Source: an uncultured Bacilli bacterium
Lineage (GTDB): Bacteria > Bacillota_I > Bacilli_A > RF39 > UBA660
Direction of reading: 5' to 3'
Assembly: GCA_934085635.1 (NCBI GenBank)
Contig: CAKOHL010000036.1
Coordinates: 1-10,503, forward strand
Length of the DNA stretch: 10,503 nucleotides
The position numbers were made by a program, and so were the translations under genes. Under the pieces are notes generated by a model. It saw nothing but the letters and a program-made list of their open reading frames with translations, had not been told where the DNA came from and searched no databases. Shown piece by piece: positions 6,430-10,503 of the stretch (positions are counted from its first letter, which is position 1; each line of letters opens with the position of its first letter).

Positions 6430-8760
6430 CCACTTCCAATCGTTTACTTCTTTTATTTCGCAACCTTTTTCTTTTATTGTTTTGGTATGCTTTTCAAGCA
6501 TTTTTTCTGCATATTCTTTTAGATCTTTATTTTTACTCATTTTAGGTACATAGTTTATTATGTCTAGTATTAGATGATATCTGTCTATTTTGTTTTTTAC
6601 TCTCATATCAAATGGTGTAGTTATTGTTCCTTCTTCTATGTAGCCTCTTACGTGCATATCTTTATTTGTACGATTGTATGTTAATTCGTGAATTACGTTA
6701 GGATAACCATGGAATACAAATAATATTGGTTTATTTTTTGTGAATAGTTTATCATATTGCTCATCAGTTATTCCGTGTGGGTGTTTACTACTACTTTGTA
6801 ATCTCATTAGATCTACTACATTAATTACCCTTACTTTTAATTCTGGGGCTTTTTCTTTAAGTATGCTTACTGCTGCCAATACTTCTAAAGTTGGTGTGTC
6901 ACCTGCACAGGCAAGTACTATGTCTGGATTTTTTCCTTCATTAGTGCTAGCCCATTTGAATATATCTATACCTTTTTTGCAATGATTTATAGCTTCTTCC
7001 ATAGTTAACCATTGAGGTCTTGGGTGTTTTGAAGCAATTACTAAATTTATGTAATTTTTAGTTCTTGTTATGTGGTCAAAAGTTGATATTAATGTATTAG
7101 TATCAAATGGAAGATATATTCTAATTGTGTCTGCTTTTTTAGGTAATAAATGATTTATGAATCCTGGGTCTTGATGAGTGAATCCATTGTGGTCTTGTTG
7201 CCAACAGTGACTTGATAATAATATGTTTAGACTTGATATATCTTTTCTCCAAAATAGTTCGTTAGACATTTTTAACCATTTAGCGTGCTGGCTTGCCATT
7301 GAGTCAACTATTCTCATAAATGCTTCATAGCTGTGGATAAATCCGTGTCTACCAGTTAATAAATATCCTTCAAGCATTCCTTCATTCAGATGTTCCGAAA
7401 GTATACTGTCAATTATTCTTCCCCTTCTATCTAAGCCTTCATCTGATTTAATTATTTTTGTATTCCATTGTCTATTTGTTACTTCGAATACGTGGTTAAG
7501 TCTATTACTCATTGCTTCATCTGGTCCGAATATTCTATAGTTTTCATTATCTAAATTTAGTTTTACTACATCTCTTATGTAATTACCAAGTGAACGCATA
7601 TCTTCATTTTGTTCATTACCTCTTTTAGTAATTTTAAATTCATAGTCATATAGACTTTCAGGTAAATTTAATTCTTTTAGTAATAGTCCACCGTTAGCAA
7701 TTTTGTTAAGTCCCATTGTTTTTGAAAGACTTGGGCATATATCTCTTATTTCTTTTTTTATTTTACCAGTTTTTGTGAATAGTTCTTCTGGTTTGTAACT
7801 TTTGAGCCAGTTTTCAAGTATTTTTAAGTTGTCTTTATTTTCTTTATTTACTATTATTGGTACTTGATGGCTTTTAAATGTTCCTTCGACTTCTTTTGGA
7901 CCAGTCCAACCTTTTGGTGTTTCTAGTATTATCATTGGATAGAATGGTCTAAATGTATGAGATTTTGCTTCTTTTTTTATTTTGCTTATGTATGATATTA
8001 CGTTATCCATAGTTTCTGCCATTAATTTGTGCATCTTCATGGGATTAGCACCTTTTACAATATAAGGCTTGTAACCAAGTCCTTTAAAGTAGCTTATTAA
8101 TTCATCTTCTGGAAGGCGAGATAGGATAGTTGGGTTTGCTATTTTGTAACCATTTAAGTGTAAAATTGGAAGAACTATTCCATCTTTTTCTGGATTAATT
8201 ATTTTGTTTAATTGCCAGCTAGCGGCTAGTGGACCGGTTTCTGCTTCTCCATCGCCTACTACACATACTGCGATTAAATCACTGTTATCTAATACGGCTC
8301 CATAAGCGTGACTTAATGAGTAACCAAGTTCTCCACCTTCATTAATGCTTCCTGGTACTTCTGGAGATACGTGACTTGATACTCCACCTGGAAAACTAAA
8401 TTGTTTAAATAGTTTTTTTAATCCTTCTTCATCTTCTGTTATATTTTTGTATATTTCTGTGTAAGAACCATCTATGTAATCATTTGCTATCATAGCTTGT
8501 CCACCGTGCCCTGGTCCAGATATGTAAATCATATTAAGGTTATATTTTTTTATTATTCTTTGTAAGTGAGTATATATAAAGTTTTGTCCAGGCGCGGTTC
8601 CCCAGTGGCCTACTACATTAGGTTTTATATCTTTTATGTCTAGGGGTCTTTTTAGTAATGGGTTGTCTAATAAATACAACTGTCCGACTGAAAGGTAATT
8701 TGCTAGTCTAAAGTACTTATCTAAATTATTTATTTCTTCTTTAGTTATTTTCTTTTTCAA
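6424..8760 (-). CDS. xfp: Xylulose-5-phosphate/fructose-6-phosphate phosphoketolase
   Basis: Cytosolic thiamine-diphosphate enzyme that splits xylulose 5-phosphate (and often fructose 6-phosphate) with phosphate into acetyl phosphate plus glyceraldehyde 3-phosphate or erythrose 4-phosphate; key to heterolactic and bifid-type sugar use. 778 residues, close to the usual 790. Signatures: GHWGTAPGQNF (51-61), GPGHGGQA (82-89), FPGGVSSHVSPEVPGS, the diphosphate/Mg site GDGEAETGP (169-177) with Asn185, and HLNGYKI about 201-207; the C-terminal third has the phosphoketolase pattern HDGF-like QQDHNGFTHQDPGF. TTG 8760 is chosen because AGGAAGTGA lies 5 bases ahead; GTG 8769 is inside that site. The coding end of the preceding gene overlaps its start by 20 bases, implying coupling. 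Substrate preference (Xfp versus Xpk) cannot be read from the sequence. Confidence 0.95.
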   Translation of the reverse strand: MKKKITKEEINNLDKYFRLANYLSVGQLYLLDNPLLKRPLDIKDIKPNVVGHWGTAPGQNFIYTHLQRIIKKYNLNMIYISGPGHGGQAMIANDYIDGSYTEIYKNITEDEEGLKKLFKQFSFPGGVSSHVSPEVPGSINEGGELGYSLSHAYGAVLDNSDLIAVCVVGDGEAETGPLAASWQLNKIINPEKDGIVLPILHLNGYKIANPTILSRLPEDELISYFKGLGYKPYIVKGANPMKMHKLMAETMDNVISYISKIKKEAKSHTFRPFYPMIILETPKGWTGPKEVEGTFKSHQVPIIVNKENKDNLKILENWLKSYKPEELFTKTGKIKKEIRDICPSLSKTMGLNKIANGGLLLKELNLPESLYDYEFKITKRGNEQNEDMRSLGNYIRDVVKLNLDNENYRIFGPDEAMSNRLNHVFEVTNRQWNTKIIKSDEGLDRRGRIIDSILSEHLNEGMLEGYLLTGRHGFIHSYEAFMRIVDSMASQHAKWLKMSNELFWRKDISSLNILLSSHCWQQDHNGFTHQDPGFINHLLPKKADTIRIYLPFDTNTLISTFDHITRTKNYINLVIASKHPRPQWLTMEEAINHCKKGIDIFKWASTNEGKNPDIVLACAGDTPTLEVLAAVSILKEKAPELKVRVINVVDLMRLQSSSKHPHGITDEQYDKLFTKNKPILFVFHGYPNVIHELTYNRTNKDMHVRGYIEEGTITTPFDMRVKNKIDRYHLILDIINYVPKMSKNKDLKEYAEKMLEKHTKTIKEKGCEIKEVNDWKWK

Positions 8761-9499
8761 TGTTTTCACTTCCTTTTAAATAGTTTTCTAAATTGTCTAC
8801 TGTTATTCCTTTGAGTTTTATTGTTGTCTTTTTTACGTATCCATTTCCTACTGTTAGTATTATTGGATTACCACTTTCAGTTACACTTGCAGTAGTTAGT
8901 TCTTCTTTGGTTAAATCAGATACATTGATGTAATAACTATTTTCAAGTTCTGGTAACTTATTTTCTATTAATGCATATGTATTATTGTAGTTAGGGTTTT
9001 TAATGTATACATAACTTGTTGTGTCACTTTTTATTAATTCATCTAATTTTGCTTCATTTATTTTTTTGTCTTCTATTAATGTACTTACTTTTTCTTTCAG
9101 TTCTTCTAGAGTTAGACCATATATTTTTTTGAATTCATATTCATATGATTTTTCTTTATCTGTAAAGTAGTAATTAGTTTCATCATTTATTTTTAATACC
9201 ATTACGTCAGAGTTTTCTAATACTATTTCAATTACTTGTCCACAGTCTAGTTTAAGAGTTTTATCTACTCCATTGTAAGTGTAATTTTTACAACTGTTAT
9301 TTAATGCATCACCAGTATAATTTATTTTATCTGGAAGCATTTCTATTACTTCATAGTTTGAATTTGTTTTATCAAATTTATAAAATTCTTTGTTTAATAT
9401 TTCACTGTTTGGTAATTCTTTTACTTCATAATTCATTCCGATTATACCTAGTGAAGTAAATATTATTATTAGAAGTGAATATGTAATAATTCTTTTCAC
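8741..9499 (-). CDS. Membrane-anchored protein with probable cysteine-free thioredoxin-like domain
   Basis: 252 residues, GTG start with GAGGG 9 bases ahead. Residues 5-22 form an N-terminal anchor with an extracellular remainder. Residues 50-125 are beta-rich and hold the only two cysteines (70, 86), possibly a disulfide. Residues 128-157 are helical and charged. Residues 160-242 follow the thioredoxin order: strand SYVYIKN (162-168), helix ALIENKLPEL, strand YYINVS, helix, GNPIILTVGNG (210-220) with the expected cis-proline at Pro212, strand, and a final helix ENYL. The place of the CxxC motif reads NPNYNN, so redox activity is not expected. No named family recognised. The last 20 bases overlap the phosphoketolase start; a functional link between the two is not obvious. 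Confidence 0.8.
   Translation of the reverse strand: MKRIITYSLLIIIFTSLGIIGMNYEVKELPNSEILNKEFYKFDKTNSNYEVIEMLPDKINYTGDALNNSCKNYTYNGVDKTLKLDCGQVIEIVLENSDVMVLKINDETNYYFTDKEKSYEYEFKKIYGLTLEELKEKVSTLIEDKKINEAKLDELIKSDTTSYVYIKNPNYNNTYALIENKLPELENSYYINVSDLTKEELTTASVTESGNPIILTVGNGYVKKTTIKLKGITVDNLENYLKGSENIEKENN
8766..8774 (-). promoter_or_regulatory. Ribosome binding site of phosphoketolase, with a decoy GTG
   Basis: AGGAAGTGA on the minus strand, one mismatch from AGGAGGTGA, 5 bases before TTG 8760. The in-frame GTG at 8769 is inside the site and leaves no room for ribosome binding, so TTG is favoured. The site lies inside the coding end of the upstream gene. Confidence 0.55.
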
Positions 9500-9528
9500 T
9501 TTTTGTACCCTCTTTCTATTATAAATTT

Positions 9529-9557
9529 ATTATATCAAGTTATTTGGAAAAGTGAAA
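9529..9557 (-). promoter_or_regulatory. Promoter of the thioredoxin-like gene (and probably phosphoketolase)
   Basis: TGATATAAT on the minus strand: -10 at 9529-9534 with TGn extension. A weak -35 TTTCAC (9552-9557) sits at a 17-base spacing. No clear separate promoter is seen before phosphoketolase. Confidence 0.5.
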
Positions 9558-9566
9558 GTGAGTATA

Positions 9567-9595
9567 TTGATTTTTTTAATTTTTTTTGTTATAAT
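9567..9595 (+). promoter_or_regulatory. Promoter of the MscS gene
   Basis: TTGATT (9567-9572), 17-base spacer, TATAAT (9590-9595) with a TGT extension. It is divergent from the minus-strand promoter at 9529-9557, with the two -35 boxes about 10 bases apart. Confidence 0.8.
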
Positions 9596-9622
9596 TTGTG
9601 TTCTTGTTTTGAAGGAGGTATT

Positions 9623-10497
9623 ATGGATATTTTTGATAAAGTTAATGAGTTTATTTCTAATTTATTTGGAATTAAGGGCCCTTATGTTAAGCTTGTCGTA
9701 AGCACTATTGTGGTTATTTTATTTTTTAAAATTTTAGAGAAGATTATTACTTATATTGTTTTAAAGATTGGGCATAAGAATAATAAGTTTAGATTTAATT
9801 TTAGAAGAGTTTATATTCACTTGTTAATACTGTTTTAATTATTTTAAGTATTATTTTTATTTGGGAAGATTTTATTATTAAGTTTATTTATCTTTTTAGT
9901 TTTGTTACAGCTGCAATTGCTTATAGTCTTAGGGATATTATTATTAATTTCTTTTGTGGGATTTATATTAAGATTTCTAAACCTTTTCAAGTAGAAGACA
10001 GAATTATGGTTGATAATTATATAGGGGATGTGGTAAATATTTCTACACTTAGCTTTGAGATATTAGAAGTTAATTTAGAGAATTTTCAAAGTACAGGCGC
10101 TATAGTGCACGTTCCTAATAGCAAGGTGTTTTCTAGCACTGTTAAGAATTATGTTAAAGTTTTTAAATATATTTGGAACGAAATTGAAGTTAAGATTGAT
10201 TTAAATTCTAATGTTAAACTTACTAGGAGTGAACTTTATAGAATTGTTAATAATAATGAAGTTTTGAAAAAGATACCAATTAAGATGGCTAAAGAACTTA
10301 GTAGAAATGATAAGTATAGAATTTATTATAATAAGTTAGAGCCAATTATTTATATGGATATTAATGATAAGTATATTTCACTTTATTTAAGGTATTTAGT
10401 TCATCCTAAGAAGAATAGAAATATTGAAAGTGAAATATGGAATGAGATTTATAAGTTAAATTTAAATAATGAGATTCTTTTATATAGTGAAAAATAG
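9623..10497 (+). pseudogene. mscS: MscS-family mechanosensitive channel, one-base frameshift
   Basis: Small-conductance mechanosensitive channels open under membrane tension and release solutes on osmotic downshock. ATG 9623 follows AAGGAGG. The first frame (about 68 codons, membrane segment 18-46) hits TAA at 9836. The matching continuation lies in the -1 frame from about 9805-9838 and runs to TAG 10497. Joined, the product is 291 residues, normal for the family. It has hydrophobic segments, the pore helix region (FVTAAIAYSLRDIIINFFCG), KPFQVEDRI, the beta domain with YIGDVVNIS, and VPNSKVF, matching E. coli MscS IPNGKII. One base is missing relative to an intact gene. ATG 10006 is internal, lacks a ribosome site and would omit every membrane helix. 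Promoter and the rest of the frame are intact, so the break is either recent or a sequencing/assembly error. Confidence 0.85.
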
Positions 10498-10503
10498 GCG
10501 TTT

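Noticed and set aside
9503..9622. Upstream ATG at 9503 as the start of the channel gene
   Set aside because: It lies before the promoter -10 (9590-9595), so it would not be in the transcript; ATG 9623 has AAGGAGG at the right distance.
9805..9838. Programmed -1 frameshifting to make a full MscS
   Set aside because: No X-XXY-YYZ slippery heptamer or downstream stem is visible, and MscS genes are not known to be recoded.
10006..10497. Independent 163-residue gene starting at 10006
   Set aside because: The same frame continues upstream with MscS membrane and pore sequence back to about 9805, and no ribosome site precedes 10006.
1..10503. Mollicute-type code (TGA as Trp)
   Set aside because: Trp residues at conserved positions are TGG, and no gene needs TGA read through.
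1..10503. CRISPR array, tRNA/rRNA genes, insertion sequence or prophage
   Set aside because: No spaced direct repeats, cloverleaf, rRNA-like segment, transposase or phage protein was seen.

Overview
The window is a compact, AT-rich, gene-dense piece of a low-GC Bacillota chromosome. Shine-Dalgarno sites are strong (AGGTGA, AGGAAGTGA, AAGGAGG), promoters are sigma-A-like with 17-18 bp spacers and sometimes an extended TGn -10, and Trp is written TGG with no in-frame TGA. Gene content (a SipW-type signal peptidase with exported substrates, TypA, QueH, phosphoketolase) and the surface-protein module near the left edge suggest an uncultured, host-associated Bacilli lineage of the RF39/Erysipelotrichales sort. 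That placement rests on memory of such proteins, not on a search.

Layout: everything from 1 to 9499 is coded on the minus strand. From right to left it holds: (a) a membrane-anchored protein with a probable cysteine-free thioredoxin-like fold, whose 3' end overlaps the start of phosphoketolase; (b) a transglutaminase-like cysteine-protease-fold protein followed 3 bases later by a 91-residue acidic protein and perhaps a 49-residue CxxC micro-ORF; (c) typA followed by queH; (d) a SipW-like signal peptidase I; (e) a short exported protein; and (f) a large exported surface protein cut by the left edge. On the plus strand, from 9623, is a gene for an MscS-type mechanosensitive channel, broken by a one-base frameshift. 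It is divergent from gene (a).

Region 1-2548 is the most interesting. A non-canonical (Ser-His) signal peptidase is followed by two exported proteins whose N-termini look like SipW-dependent signal peptides. The larger has a TasA/camelysin-like beta domain, and both end that region with a similar 'xxYxWL...QGK' strand pair. This resembles the SipW/TasA fibre logic of Bacillus biofilms, rearranged so that each gene has its own promoter. The larger protein carries an extra C-terminal extracellular module.

TypA (ribosome-associated GTPase) and QueH (last step of queuosine synthesis) both concern translation and share a transcript. Phosphoketolase supplies acetyl phosphate from pentose or fructose phosphates. 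Three minus-strand genes (sipW, queH, phosphoketolase) end inside their own intrinsic terminators, a sign of genome compaction. I see no tRNA, rRNA, CRISPR array, insertion sequence or phage gene.
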